Shown here in pieces: positions 1-10,350 of a DNA stretch of 64,000 nt (position 1 is the stretch's first letter; each line of letters opens with the position of its first letter). Under the pieces are notes generated by a model that did not search any database, had not been told where the DNA came from, and saw only the letters and a program-made list of their open reading frames with translations. The DNA comes from CADEEN01 sp963751775. Its GTDB lineage: Bacteria; Pseudomonadota; Gammaproteobacteria; Burkholderiales; Burkholderiaceae_C. The stretch is from the NCBI GenBank assembly GCA_963751775.1, contig CAVVVW010000008.1:124001-188000 (forward strand), in the 5' to 3' direction. The position numbers and the translations under genes were made by a program.

Positions 1-1353
1 GGGTGGCTGGCGCAAGGTGCTGGCGCGCGCCGAATCATGCCGGCCAGCGATGCGGCCCCGCGGGGCACGTCGGCCTCGGTCGACTGCCCGCGTCGGCCGA
101 CAGCATCTCGCCGCAACATCGACGCCGTGCTGGCCGAGCTCGGCAAGACTGCGCCATTGCGGGCGCGCGGCTCGAAGTCGAGTGGGCCGACGCGTTGATG
201 CACTTCGACGTGGTCGCCGGCGACTTCGCGGGCAACAGCGATCGGCAGCTGCAAGCCGTGGCAGCCGCATGCATGGCCGAACTGCTCGGCGAGGCGGCCC
301 CGACGCACGAAATCCGCTGGCAGCTGCAGGCGGACGGCAAGCACCTGCTGATCGGCGCCATCGCGCGCGATCAGCTGGGCGCGCTGTCGGAGGCTGCAGC
401 GCGGCATGGCTTGACCTTGGCCAGCGTGCAGCCCGACTTCTGCCTGCAATGGAACCGCCATGCGCCCGCGCTCAAGCCTGGCGCCGCCGTGTTTGCCGTG
501 GCGGCGGGGCATGAGGCGGTGATCGCCTGCGTGGCCGACGGCGCGGTGGCCGCCATGAGCAGCGGCGCCTGGCTGGCCCGCGTCCACCGGCCTGGCAATT
601 CCACGGTCACCGTCAACCAGCTGATGCACGGACTCGGCCTCGAACCGGCGGCCAAGGAGGTCTTGCTCGACATGCGTGTCGACCGCCTGCTGGCCAGCGT
701 CGGCCAGGACGCGGCAAGCCAATCGGCCTTCGTGCTGGTGGCGCCCGAGATGGCCGGCGCGAAGGTGTCGTCGCGCTGGACCTTGATCAACCGAGACGCT
801 CAGCACCACATGAGGACGCAGCGCCTGCAACTCGAGTTCGCACCGAACCCGCGGCGAGTGTCGCGCATCGGCGTGCTGATGCTGTTCGTGGCCGGCAGCG
901 TGCTGGTCGCCGGGGCGCTCGAGCTCTCGAACGTGCTGGCGGCCAACGCCCGGCTGGCCGACACCCTGGCCGCCGTCGATGCGCGGCGCGGCGCGGTCGC
1001 GGCCAGCAGGAGCCAAGACGACGGCGCCCGACCCGAGCGAAGTCGCGCGCATGCGCGCCGTGCGGCAGGTGAGCCAGAACCTGATGACGCCCTGGGCCGA
1101 TCTGCTCGAGTCGCTGGAGTCGGTGCCGGTGCAGACGGTCGCGGTGCTCTCGATCGAGCCATCGGTCTCCAAGCACACCATCCGCATCACGGCCGAGGCG
1201 CGCACTGCGCCTGACATGCTGGCCTACCTCGGCGCATTGCAGAAGGAGCCGCGACTGTCGTCCGTGGTGCTGGTATCGCACCAGGTGCAAGTGCAAGCGC
1301 CCGGCGCGCCGGTGCGATTCCAGATCCGCGCCGCGTGGGGGGCAGCCCAATGA
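1..1353 (+). CDS. PilN/GspL-like assembly-platform protein, 5' end cut, frameshifted
   Basis: Probable inner-membrane platform protein of a type IV pilus or type II secretion-like machine. A cytoplasmic PilM/MshI-like region is followed by a single hydrophobic helix (GVLMLFVAGSVLVAGALEL, about 870-925) and a PilN-like periplasmic part ending in VRFQIRAAWGAAQ. The frame changes near 165 and near 1005, so no single frame covers the gene; both breaks look like one-base errors. The true start probably lies before the window. The stop overlaps the next start (ATGA at 1350), as is usual in these operons. The family call rests on topology and on the neighbours (PilO-, PilP- and secretin-like genes), because primary conservation is weak here. 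Confidence 0.6.
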
Positions 1354-1895
1354 ATCGCCTCGTTCAACGCCTGTGGCATCGCGCATTGCGGCAGTTCGGC
1401 ATGGCCGGCGTGGTCGCGCTGGCGCTGCTGGTGCCCGCGCTGGCGATCGGCTTGTCGATCCCGAGCCTGTATCGCCACTCCGACGAACTGCGCGCCACGC
1501 TCGTCACGCGCGCCGACGAGATCGCGCGCAAAGCGCAACCGGTGCGACGCCGCGTCTCCAGCGGCGAGCAGGTGGTCGAGTTCGTCGGCGCGTTCCCGCA
1601 GCTGTCGCAGAGCGCCGCCGACCTCGAGCAGGTGTTTGCCGCCGCGAAGCAATACAACGTGACCCTGCTCAAGGGCGACTACCAGTTGAAGGCCGAGCCG
1701 AACACGCCGCTGGTCGCCTTCACGGCGACCTTTCCGGTGCGCAACGAATATGCCGCGCTGAAGGCCTTCACCGCCGACGTGCTGACGGCCTTGCCTCACG
1801 TTTCGCTGGATGAGTTGCGCATGGCCCGTGCCGATGCCGGCACCGGCGTGCTCGATTCGGTGGTCCGGTTCACGTTCATATACCGGAGCCCCTGA
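1350..1895 (+). CDS. PilO/GspM-like inner-membrane protein
   Basis: A 181-residue protein with a short cytoplasmic N terminus, one membrane helix at about residues 20-42 (MAGVVALALLVPALAIGL), a coiled region and a C-terminal ferredoxin-like fold typical of PilO/GspM. It should pair with the preceding PilN-like protein to form the periplasmic frame that links the inner-membrane platform to the secretin. The start overlaps the previous stop by four bases, and the next gene begins two bases downstream, so the genes are surely co-transcribed. The reading frame is intact. Confidence 0.65.
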   Translation: MNRLVQRLWHRALRQFGMAGVVALALLVPALAIGLSIPSLYRHSDELRATLVTRADEIARKAQPVRRRVSSGEQVVEFVGAFPQLSQSAADLEQVFAAAKQYNVTLLKGDYQLKAEPNTPLVAFTATFPVRNEYAALKAFTADVLTALPHVSLDELRMARADAGTGVLDSVVRFTFIYRSP

Positions 1896-1896
1896 G

Positions 1897-2523
<627 letters not shown>

Positions 2524-2527
<4 letters not shown>

Positions 2528-4589
2528 ACTCACACCACAAATCGGTACGGCCACGGCTGGCGCCGCTGATCGCGGCGATGCTGCTGGCCGGCTGCGCGAG
2601 CAGCCGAATCCACACCGAAGGCATGCAGCTGGTGGCCGAGGGCAAGCACGATGCGGCGATCGCCAAGCTGCGCGAGGCCAGCCAGCTCGATCCCGGCAAT
2701 TCCGGATACCGCATCGACCTGCTGCGGGAGACGCAAGGGCTACGCGCGCGACCTGATCGAGACGTGGCGACGAAGCGCGGCGCAGCGGCAATGCCGCCGA
2801 AGCCGCCAGCCTGTACACGCAGGCGCTGAAGGTCGATCTCTCCAACGACCGCGCCCGGCGCGGGCTGGCCGGCGCTCGAACTCGATGCGCGCAGCGTCAA
2901 GCTGCTGGCCGAATCGGAGCGGCTGCTGCGCGAAGGCAACATCGCCGGGGCGCAGGAAAGGGTCGACGCCGCACTGGCCGACAACCCGGCCAATGCGAAC
3001 GCCCAGCGGCAGCAGGTGGTCGTCCGCGAGCAGGCGGAAAAGGCGCGCCTGGCGCGCGCGGCGCAAGCGGCGGCGCAGTCGATCATGAACAAGCCGGTGA
3101 CGCTGCAGTTTCGCGACGCCAACCTGCGCATGGTGTTCGAGGCCTTGTCGCGCACCACCGGGCTGAACGTGATCCTCGACCGCGACGTGCGCGCCGACCT
3201 GAAGACCACGATCTTCGTCAAGGACGCGGCCGTCGAGGACACCGTGGACCTGATCCTGCTGCAGAACCAGCTGGAAAAGCGCGCGCTGAATGCCAACACG
3301 CTGTTCATCTACCCGGCCACCGCAGCCAAGCAGAAGGAGTACCAGGACCTGCAGGTGCGCACCTTCCAGGTCACCAACATCGACGTCAAGTACCTGCAGA
3401 CGCTGCTGAAGAACGTGCTGAAGGTGAAGGACATCTCGGTCGACGAGCGCAGCGGCACGCTGGTGATGCGCGACACCGCCGACGCCATCGCCGTGGCCTC
3501 CAAGGTGATCGCCGCGCACGACGTGCCCGAGCCCGAGGTGATGCTCGAAGTCGAGGTGCTCGAGATCTCGCACGACCGGCTGCAGAACCTCGGCATCCAG
3601 TTTCCCAACTCGCTCACCGTGTCCACGCCCGAAAGCGCGACCACCGTCGGCGCGTTCAAGGCCCTGACGCGCAACGACCTGCTGGTGTCCAGCCTCAGCC
3701 TGGGCGTCAACCTGAAACTCGAAGACTCCGACTCCAACATCCTGGCCAGCCCGCGCATCCGCGCGCGCAACAAGGAGAAGGCGCGCATCCTGATCGGCGA
3801 CCGCGTGCCGATCATCACCAACTCGGTCACGCCGATGTCGACCGGCGCCGGCGTGGTGACCGGCTCGGTGACGTACCAGGACGTCGGCCTGAAGCTCGAG
3901 TTCGAGCCGCAGATCTATTCCGACCAGGAGGTCGGCATCCGCATCGCGCTGGAGGTGAGCAACATCGCCAAGGAGATCCCGGGCCCGAGCGGCTCGCTGG
4001 CCTACCAGATCGGCACGCGCAATGCGTCGACGGTGGTGCGCCTGCGCGACGGCGAGACGCAGATCCTGGCCGGCCTGATCGCCGCCGAGGACCGCAATGC
4101 TTCGGCGCGCATCCCGGGCCTGGGGCACCTGCCGATGGTCGGCAAGCTGTTCGGCAACAACAGCGGCAACAACAAGAAGACCGAGATCGTGCTGTCGATC
4201 ACGCCGCGCATCGTGCGCCCGCCGGCCATTCTCGATGCCGTCGGTGCGCACCGTGTTCTCGGGCACCGAAAACAGCATTCGCGAACGCGCCTTGCAACTC
4301 GACCCGGTCGGCGAGGCACGCGGCCAGTCCACCGGCGGGCCTGCCGCGCCGGGCGCTGGGCCAGCCGCGGCGACGCGGCGCGGCATGCCGGCGTACAGCC
4401 GCGGCCCGCTGCCGCCGGCACGCCTGCCGATGCCCGCACGTTGCCCACGAACCGAGCCACGCCGCCGGCGAACGCCGGCGATGCCGCCCGCTGCAGGCCC
4501 CGCGCCGGCAGCGCCGACAGACGCCGCCCCGGCGACCGCCGGCGCCGCCCGCGGCCACGCAGCCCGAAGAACCGAAGCCGGCGCAGTGA
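2524..4589 (+). CDS. Lipoprotein secretin, GspD/PilQ/MshL family, frameshifted
   Basis: Outer-membrane secretin of the pseudopilus machine. The GTG start overlaps the previous stop. A lipoprotein signal (LIAAMLLAGC, lipobox LAGC) opens the protein, then TPR-like helices (EGKHDAAIAKLREASQLDPG), an N0/N1-type domain (VTLQFRDANLRMVFEALSRT), and the secretin domain with the conserved VPII and the VGLKLEFEPQI/ILAGLI/PGLGHLPMVGKLF stretch, ending PEEPKPAQ. Single extra bases at about 2728, 2763, 2873 and 4235 break the frame; removing them restores a continuous sequence such as GLAGLELDARSVKLLAESE. The C-terminal 110 residues are low-complexity (Ala, Pro, Arg) and frame there is uncertain. Confidence 0.85.
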
Positions 4590-5104
4590 AGAACGTGACA
4601 ACGCCTTTCGCCCGCGCGTGGCTTCACGCTCATCGAGCTGGTCATCACGCTGGCCATCGCGGGCCTGCTCGCGCTGGTCGCCTTGCCGATGTACGAAGTC
4701 ACGTCGACGCGGCTCAAGGAGACCGAGTTGCGCCAGGCACTGCAGGACGATCCGCGCCGGGCTGGATACCTACAAGGCCGCGACCGACTCGGGCGCGCTG
4801 GCCAAGTCGGCCGGCGAGTCGGGCTACCCGCCCTCGCTCGACGTGCTGACGCAGGTGCTCGAGATGGCCAGCAAGCGCGACTTCGGCCTGAACGCCAGCG
4901 CCGCATCGCAGCGCATGGTCATCCTGCGCCAGTTGCCGCGCGACCCGTTCTATCCGGACCCGCAGGTGCCGGCCGCCCAGACCTGGAACACCCGCGCCTA
5001 CGCGAGCCGGCGCCGACGACCCGCAACCGGGCGCCGACGTGTTCGACGTGTCGTCGATGTCCAACCGCGTCGGGCTCGACGGCACCCCCTACAACACCTG
5101 GTAG
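4586..5104 (+). CDS. Type II/IV pseudopilin (GspG-like), frameshifted
   Basis: The GTG start overlaps the secretin stop. The prepilin signature GFTLIELVITLAIAGLLALVA follows a short basic leader, with the usual Gly-Phe cleavage site and Glu at +5, so it is a prepilin-peptidase substrate. The mature part contains YKAATDSGALAKSAGESGYP and a C-terminal DGTPYNTW, the short-loop pattern of major pseudopilins of the GspG type. Extra bases near 4622, 4748 and 5010 break the frame; each repair restores family-like sequence. It probably forms the main shaft of the pseudopilus. Confidence 0.7.
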
Positions 5105-5116
5105 CACGCACCATGC

Positions 5117-5581
5117 ATGCACATCTGCAACACCCTCCTTCGCACCCGCTCACGACAGCGCCGCGCCTTCGCGCGCGGATTCACGCTGATCGAAATGCTG
5201 GTCGTGATGACCCTCATTGCGCTGCTGCTGACGCTGGCCGTGCCGCGCTACTTCTCGGTGCTCGACAACGGGCGGCTGAACGTGCAGCGGCAGAACGTGG
5301 CGACCATCCGCGACGCGATCGACAAGTTCTTCGGCGACCAGGGCAAGTACCCTGACTCGCTCGACGATCTGGTGTCCAAGCGCTACCTGCGCCAGGTGCC
5401 GCTCGACCCCGTGACCGAAGCGGCCAACTGGGTACTGATCGCGCCGCAGGACTCGTCGCTGGGGGCCGTGTTCGACGTGCAGCCGGCGTCCAGCGCCGGC
5501 GCAGCGCAGCACCCGCGTCCGTGGCCGCGTCCGCTGGCGGCGGCGGCAGCTCCGCACCGGCCACCGAGGGGCAATGAGTGA
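5117..5581 (+). CDS. Type II/IV pseudopilin
   Basis: A second prepilin: basic leader, then GFTLIEMLVVMTLIALLLTLAVP (cleavage after Gly, Glu at +5, long hydrophobic N helix). The mature head contains FFGDQGKYPDSLDDLVSKRYL and PLDPVTEAANWVL, common in GspG/PulG-like pseudopilins. The last 30 residues read poorly (PRPWPRPLAAAAAPH); shifting by one base gives APASVAASAGGGSSAPATEGQ and a stop at 5577 that overlaps the next GTG, so a frame error near 5505 is likely. Confidence 0.7.
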   Translation: MHICNTLLRTRSRQRRAFARGFTLIEMLVVMTLIALLLTLAVPRYFSVLDNGRLNVQRQNVATIRDAIDKFFGDQGKYPDSLDDLVSKRYLRQVPLDPVTEAANWVLIAPQDSSLGAVFDVQPASSAGAAQHPRPWPRPLAAAAAPHRPPRGNE

Positions 5582-6164
5582 CTGAGCAGCGCGTCATCAC
5601 CCGACGCCCGCGCCGGCGCGACGCGGGAGTGGTCTTGCTCGCCCTGCTGCTGGCGCTGGCGCTCGGAGGCATCGCCATGATGGCCGCCGTCGATGTCGCG
5701 TCGCTGACGCGCCAGCGTGCCAACGAGCAGGAGTTGCTCTTCGTCGGCGACCAATATCGCGAGGCCATCCGGCGCTACTACTTCGGCGCGCCGCCGGGCA
5801 CGCCGCGCATCCTGCCCGCCAGCATCGACGACCTGCTCGAGGACGACCGCTTCCCGACGCCGGTGCACCACCTCCGGCGCCGCTATCCCGACCCGATGAC
5901 CGCCAGCCCCGAGTGGGGCGAGGTGCGCGTCGGCACACGCCTCTCGGGCGTCTACAGCCTGTCGGAGAAGCAGCCGGTGAAACAACAAGGCTTCACGCCG
6001 GCCTACGAGCCGTTCAGCGGCAAGGCCGCCTACCGCGACTGGGTCTTCGCGTCGCGGCGAATACCGGCGCGGTGACCTTCGTCAATCCAGACTCCGCCAG
6101 CACCCCCGCCAGTGGCGCGGCTCCTTCCGTTCCCTCACGGCCGGCCAACCGGACTCCCCCATGA
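5578..6164 (+). CDS. Pseudopilin-like exported protein with degenerate leader
   Basis: GTG start in the overlap with the previous gene. A basic N terminus (RRPRRRDAG) precedes a hydrophobic helix (VVLLALLLALALGGIAMMAA), giving pilin-like topology without the clear GFTLIE motif. The rest has FVGDQYREAIRRYYFGAPPG and repeated Pro-rich loops, as in minor pseudopilins of GspK/PulG-like operons. One frame stops at 6075, but shifting one base near 6055 reads AANTGAVTFVNPDSAS and ends at 6164, overlapping the next ATG; I prefer this longer form. It closes the secretion operon. Confidence 0.55.
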
Positions 6165-6868
6165 GTATTCGCGTACTGCTCGTCGACGACAACAACCTGT
6201 TCCGCCAGGGGCTGAGCGCGCTGATCTCGGCGAACGACGAATTCAGCGTCATTGGCGACCTGCGCGGCGGCAAGGAAGCCGTTCAGGCATCGCTCAACGA
6301 CAACCCCGACGTGGTGGTCATGGACATCATGCTGTCGGGCGTCAACGGGCTGGAGACGGTCACGCAGATCAAGCGCCGCCAGCCGCAGGTCAAGATCGTG
6401 ATGCTCACGGCCTTCAATACCGAAGACTACGTGCGTGAGGCGCTGCGTGTCGGCGCCGACGGCTATGTACTCAAGGACGCCTCGATCGACGAGTTGTTCA
6501 TGGCCCTGCGCTGCGTTTCGCAGGGCAAGAAGTACCTCAGCCCCGATGTGTCGGGCCACGTCGTGCAAAGCTTCCTCAACCCGCAAGCCAACGGCGCAAA
6601 GGCCTCGCGGCTGGAGATGCTCACCCCGCGCGAGCGCAGCATTCTTCAGCTCATCGCCGAAGGCCGCACCAACCGCACGGCGGCCGAATTCCTCAGCGTC
6701 AGCCCCAAGACGGTGGAAAAGCACCGAGCGACGCTGATGCACAAGCTCGGCCTGCGCAACGCCGCGGAACTGACATTGGTGGCGCTGGAACTCGGGCTGA
6801 TCGCGCGGCCGTTTGCCATCTCCAGGCTGATGAGCAACAGCCCCACCAGCGACGGCGTCGCCGTGTGA
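6161..6868 (+). CDS. NarL/FixJ-family response regulator (LuxR-type)
   Basis: A 235-residue two-component regulator. The receiver domain has acidic residues Asp9-Asp10, a phospho-acceptor Asp55 in VVVMDIML, and Lys in YVLKDAS. The C-terminal LuxR-type helix-turn-helix runs from LTPRERSILQLIAEG to LSVSPKTVEKHRATLM. It begins inside the stop of the secretion operon (ATGA), so it is probably co-transcribed with it. A second regulator of the same family follows, and the nearest kinase is the opposing NarX-type gene at 8258-9982. Target genes are unknown. Confidence 0.9.
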   Translation: MSIRVLLVDDNNLFRQGLSALISANDEFSVIGDLRGGKEAVQASLNDNPDVVVMDIMLSGVNGLETVTQIKRRQPQVKIVMLTAFNTEDYVREALRVGADGYVLKDASIDELFMALRCVSQGKKYLSPDVSGHVVQSFLNPQANGAKASRLEMLTPRERSILQLIAEGRTNRTAAEFLSVSPKTVEKHRATLMHKLGLRNAAELTLVALELGLIARPFAISRLMSNSPTSDGVAV

Positions 6869-6922
6869 CGCGCCGATCCTGCATGTGCCCGCAATCCACC
6901 ACGGTCTGATTGAGAACCAGCC

Positions 6923-7562
6923 ATGATTCGCCTACTGCTTGCAGATGATCACCAGATCTTTCGCCAGGGTCTGAAACGCTTGCTTGCCGAGTACGACGAC
7001 GTCACCGTATCGGGTGAGGCCGCGAACGAAGCCGAGGTGCTCGACGCGCTTCGCGCGCAGCCGTTCGACGTCGCGATCCTCGACCTGACGATGCCGGGAC
7101 GGGGTGGTGGCTGACCTGATCGGCCGCGCGAAGTCGCTGCAGCCCACGATGCGCATCCTGGTCATGACGATGCACGGTGAAGAGCCGTTCATCAGCCAAT
7201 CGCTGCGTGCGGGTGCCGACGGCTACATGACCAAGGAAAATGCCGCCGATGATCTGATCATGGCCATCAGGCGGGTGGCCGCAGGCGGGCGTTACGTCTG
7301 CGCGTCTGTTGCCGAACGGCTTGCCGTGGGCATCGCAATGCAAGACACGGGTGACCAGCGGCATACGCGCCTTTCGGGCAGGGAGTTCAAGATCTTCGAG
7401 ATGCTGGTGGCAGGCAAGCGGGGCTGGGAAATCGCGCAGGAGCTTTCGCTCAGCGAAAAGACCGTCAGCACGCACAAGGCGAACGTGCTGCAGAAGATGA
7501 ACGTCAGCAACCGTACCGAGTTGCTGCTGTACGCCATCAAGCACCAGCTCGTGGCGGTATAG
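6923..7562 (+). CDS. NarL-family response regulator, one-base frameshift
   Basis: Receiver with Asp8-Asp9 and acceptor Asp54 (VAILDLTMPG), then a LuxR-type HTH (LSGREFKIFEMLVAG, SLSEKTVSTHKANVLQKMNV). The frame breaks at about 7108, where GGTGGTGGCTGAC has one G too many; removing it gives GGADLIGRAKSL, exactly the loop expected after the acceptor. Apart from this the 212-residue protein is complete. It is a likely partner or competitor of the regulator upstream and of the HisKA_3 kinase at 8258-9982. Confidence 0.85.
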
Positions 7563-7582
7563 GCGCAGCCCGGGCCATTCCT

Positions 7583-7601
7583 GACGGCCGCGGCGGCCGT
7601 C
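7583..7601 (+). terminator. GC-rich hairpin after regulator pair
   Basis: A perfect 8-bp stem, GACGGCCG-cgg-CGGCCGTC, lies 20 bases after the second regulator's stop. It lacks a T run, so it is terminator-like rather than a classic intrinsic terminator. Confidence 0.4.
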
Positions 7602-7706
7602 GTGCATCGGTGGATCAGACACTTCCACCATTGCGGTAATACGTCTGACCCGCGTTTCAGAGATGGCCAATAGCCAGTGGCCCGCCGGTGTCGTTAGTCT
7701 TTGCGG

Positions 7707-8302
7707 ATGAGCGATACCACTGCAAGCCGCATGCATTTCGATACAACGACAGACGACCGCCCCGGGCGTCGAACTCGAGCCCGGGCCCGGCCCGTGAGGC
7801 GGCGCGCGACGGCGCACGCCGGATGCCGCCAGAGGCCGGCCGCCTGGAGCGGCTGTTTGTCGACGCCGACTCGCGCCGGCACGGGCACGCCGACCTGGAG
7901 CGCGAATTCACGATCCGTGTCCGGCGCACGTTCACGTTGATCAACGAGACGCGCTTGATGTGCGTGTCCGGATCCGTCGCAGCCAGGCGCGGCGTTGTCG
8001 AGCATGCCGCCTTGCTGGAGGCCGTCATCGACGACGCCCAAGCCTGCTTCGATCTGGCTGCGAGCATTGGCGCCCAGGATGCACAGGGCCGCGTGGACAA
8101 CCAGCATTGCCTGCGAGATCTGCGTGCCGTGTCGTACGCACTGCGTGTTGGCGAAACGCCACCGGCGCGCGAACTCGCGCACGCCATGGATGGCTTGATC
8201 GTGCTGTTCGTGCAGTTGCTGCCGAGCGGCGCGATGCGTTTCGAGGTCGGCAGCGCGTCACCCGAGCTCGACCTCGATTCGCGTGCCTTTGCCTGGCGCT
8301 GA
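7707..8302 (+). CDS. Unrecognised small protein, possibly frameshifted
   Basis: I do not recognise this gene. The best-supported part (about 7820-8302) reads RLERLFVDADSRRHGHADLE through ELAHAMDGLIVLFVQLLPSG, a soluble helical protein with no signal or membrane segment. An ATG at 7707 (MSDTTASRMHFDTTTDD) gives a plausible start but is in another frame, so one base error near 7770 would be needed. Its 3' end overlaps the 3' end of the opposing kinase by 45 bases. Either a small regulator-associated protein or a chance open frame; codon bias mildly favours real coding. Confidence 0.4.
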
Positions 8303-9982
8303 TTCGACGCGAAACGTGCCGCCGATGAAGGCCGCCCGCTCGCGCATGTTGAGCAGGCCACTGCCAGGGTCTTGACCCGCCGGCGCGACGTTGTCGGACA
8401 CAAAGCCGATGCCGTCGTCGGCGACGCTCAGCGTCACATGCTCGTCACGCTTGGCGAGCGTGACCAGAACCGAAGTCGCGCGCGAATGCTTGGCGCAATT
8501 CAACAGCGCTTCCTGGGCGATTCTGAACAACACCACCTCGACCTCGGGCGGGCACCGTTCGGCATAGCCGGCGTGATCGACCTTGAAGTCGATACCCGTG
8601 CGTCGGCTGAACTGCGCCGCACTGTTCTCGAGCGCTTGCGCAAGGCCCGCGTAGTCGAGCACGGCCGGTCGGAGATCGCTGCAGAACTCGCGCACGCTGA
8701 CAATCGTGTCGGCCAGCAGTGCCTTGGTCTCCTCCAGCAGCGGATCTTCGTTGATCGGGTACCTCGTCGTGGCCAGCGAGATGCACTTCAAATTCAGGTT
8801 GATGGTGGCCAGGTTGGCACCGGTGCGGTCGTGAAGCTCGCTCGCCAGCCGCCGGCGCTCCGCTTCCTGCACCGACACGACTCGACGCGAGAGTTCCGCC
8901 AGGCGTCTGCCCTGGTCGGCGAGCGCGGCATGTGCCCGCTGGATGGCCGCAATGTGGCGCCGGTCGCTCGTCCACCACCAGACCCCCAGCAGCATCAAGG
9001 CTATCGCAATCGACGCCGAAAGCAGCGTCAGCAGATTCAGTTCGGCGAAGGCCTCTGCCTCGTCGAACTTGCCCAGCAAGACCCACGGGGTTCCAACAAC
9101 GGGCTGAGCGTAGGCGAACACAGGCTTGCCTCGGTCGTCATTGCCGCGCAAGGACACGCCCTTGCCCTGAAACAGCTGGGCGCCAATCGACCCCGGCGCA
9201 CTCAGGCTGATGAGACGTTGTGCGCTTCCCGACGGCGGGTGTCGCGAATCGTTGAGGACCACCACCGAGTCGCCGCGACGCTCCACGAGCAACACTTCGG
9301 CGGTGTCGGAGTCGCCTGGCCACTGCTCAATGAGCGGAAAGAGTTCATGCGCCGGGTCGATGCGGACATGCGCCACGACGCCTTGGGCGCCTGTCGGCGG
9401 CGTCAGGGCGGCGAAGTAGCCCAGATCGGTCGTCACTTTGTCACCGCCCGCGCGCTCACGGTCAAAGTCTTCGAGCACAGGCGCCGGCGCTGCCGCGGCC
9501 TCGATGGCTCTGCGGCGGGCCTGCGGCGAGTCCGGATCGCCACCGATCGCCAACCGCAGCTCACCGCTCTTCGGATCGCGCAACTCGACCGCGGTGTAGC
9601 GGGAGATCCTGGCCACACGGTGCAAATAGTCCAGCAGCCGCTCCTTGGCATCGGGGGCGTGTGCACCCGATATTCGCCACTCGTCGAGCAGTCTGAGGAA
9701 CTCCGGGCTCATGCCCCAGACGGGAATGTCGTCGCCCTTGTCATCGATCCAGGTCTCGACCAAGGACGCCTTGAGCCTGGCCACTGCCTCGACCCGGTGC
9801 TGGGCCGAGCGTGCGACGACGCCGCTGCCCATCTGATAGGTGACCGCGCCCAGGGTGAACAGCGCCATCGCCATCGCGATGCTGGCCATCACCGGCGACA
9901 GCCAGACCTGGCGCCGCGGCCCTGGCGGGAGCCCGGCCAAGGCGTCGCCTGAGTGCGTGGTTTCGGGAGGCTGCGTAGTCAT
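8258..9982 (-). CDS. NarX-type sensor histidine kinase (HisKA_3)
   Basis: A 574-residue membrane kinase. The start at 9982 (MTTQPPETT) is preferred because the upstream in-frame ATG adds a tail with no ribosome site. Membrane helices at about 27-48 and 315-338 enclose a large periplasmic sensor domain that looks Cache-like. The cytoplasmic part has a coiled linker, a HisKA_3 box with His384 (SELHDRTGAN) and an HATPase domain (ADDGIGF, GSGLLNMRERA). HisKA_3 kinases act on NarL-type regulators, and two such genes lie just downstream on the other strand. It is divergent from the SCO/multicopper cluster, so it could sense a signal for that cluster. Confidence 0.9.
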   Translation of the reverse strand: MTTQPPETTHSGDALAGLPPGPRRQVWLSPVMASIAMAMALFTLGAVTYQMGSGVVARSAQHRVEAVARLKASLVETWIDDKGDDIPVWGMSPEFLRLLDEWRISGAHAPDAKERLLDYLHRVARISRYTAVELRDPKSGELRLAIGGDPDSPQARRRAIEAAAAPAPVLEDFDRERAGGDKVTTDLGYFAALTPPTGAQGVVAHVRIDPAHELFPLIEQWPGDSDTAEVLLVERRGDSVVVLNDSRHPPSGSAQRLISLSAPGSIGAQLFQGKGVSLRGNDDRGKPVFAYAQPVVGTPWVLLGKFDEAEAFAELNLLTLLSASIAIALMLLGVWWWTSDRRHIAAIQRAHAALADQGRRLAELSRRVVSVQEAERRRLASELHDRTGANLATINLNLKCISLATTRYPINEDPLLEETKALLADTIVSVREFCSDLRPAVLDYAGLAQALENSAAQFSRRTGIDFKVDHAGYAERCPPEVEVVLFRIAQEALLNCAKHSRATSVLVTLAKRDEHVTLSVADDGIGFVSDNVAPAGQDPGSGLLNMRERAAFIGGTFRVESAPGKGTRIEVELG

Positions 9983-10350
9983 GTTTGCGGTGGCTTCATC
10001 GTAAGAGGCAACATGGTCGGGCCACCCCACCACACAGTGGGGCGTCGGGGTGCCGTCATGTCAACCCCGCATAAGTGGTGGGGTCTCCTCCCCAGCACGC
10101 TCAGTGCCGTCTGATTATCGGCACAGACCTCTGACGCTCGAATCAGTGCGGGCCGATGGTCTGCGCAGGACGCGACGGATAAAAACACGCTGTCGCATCG
10201 GTGGCAGGCGTTTGCCGAGCCGCCGTGGACGCGAGGCAGGAGGAGCACATGGACTTTGCAGATCGGGCAACGGGTCGTCGCGTGACCGCGCCTTGGAGCG
10301 CAACGTGAAGTCTCGCGGCGACATACCGCCCATGGATCGTCGCCCGCATC
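9983..10350. promoter_or_regulatory. Divergent intergenic region with GC-rich dyads
   Basis: About 370 bases between the kinase (minus) and the SCO gene (plus). It holds a perfect dyad CCCCAC-CACACA-GTGGGG at 10025-10042 and a second small one, TGGGG-TCTCCT-CCCCA, at about 10078-10093. I see no convincing -35/-10 pair and no open frame worth calling. These dyads could be operators for the kinase/cluster promoters; function is unproven. Confidence 0.35.

Noticed and set aside
7104..7118. Programmed frameshift in the second regulator
   Set aside because: No slippery heptamer or stimulatory structure; one extra G explains it, as with many similar breaks in the window.
8372..9952. 526-residue plus-strand open frame opposite the kinase
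   Set aside because: Shadow of the NarX-type kinase, which has clear HisKA_3 and HATPase motifs on the other strand.
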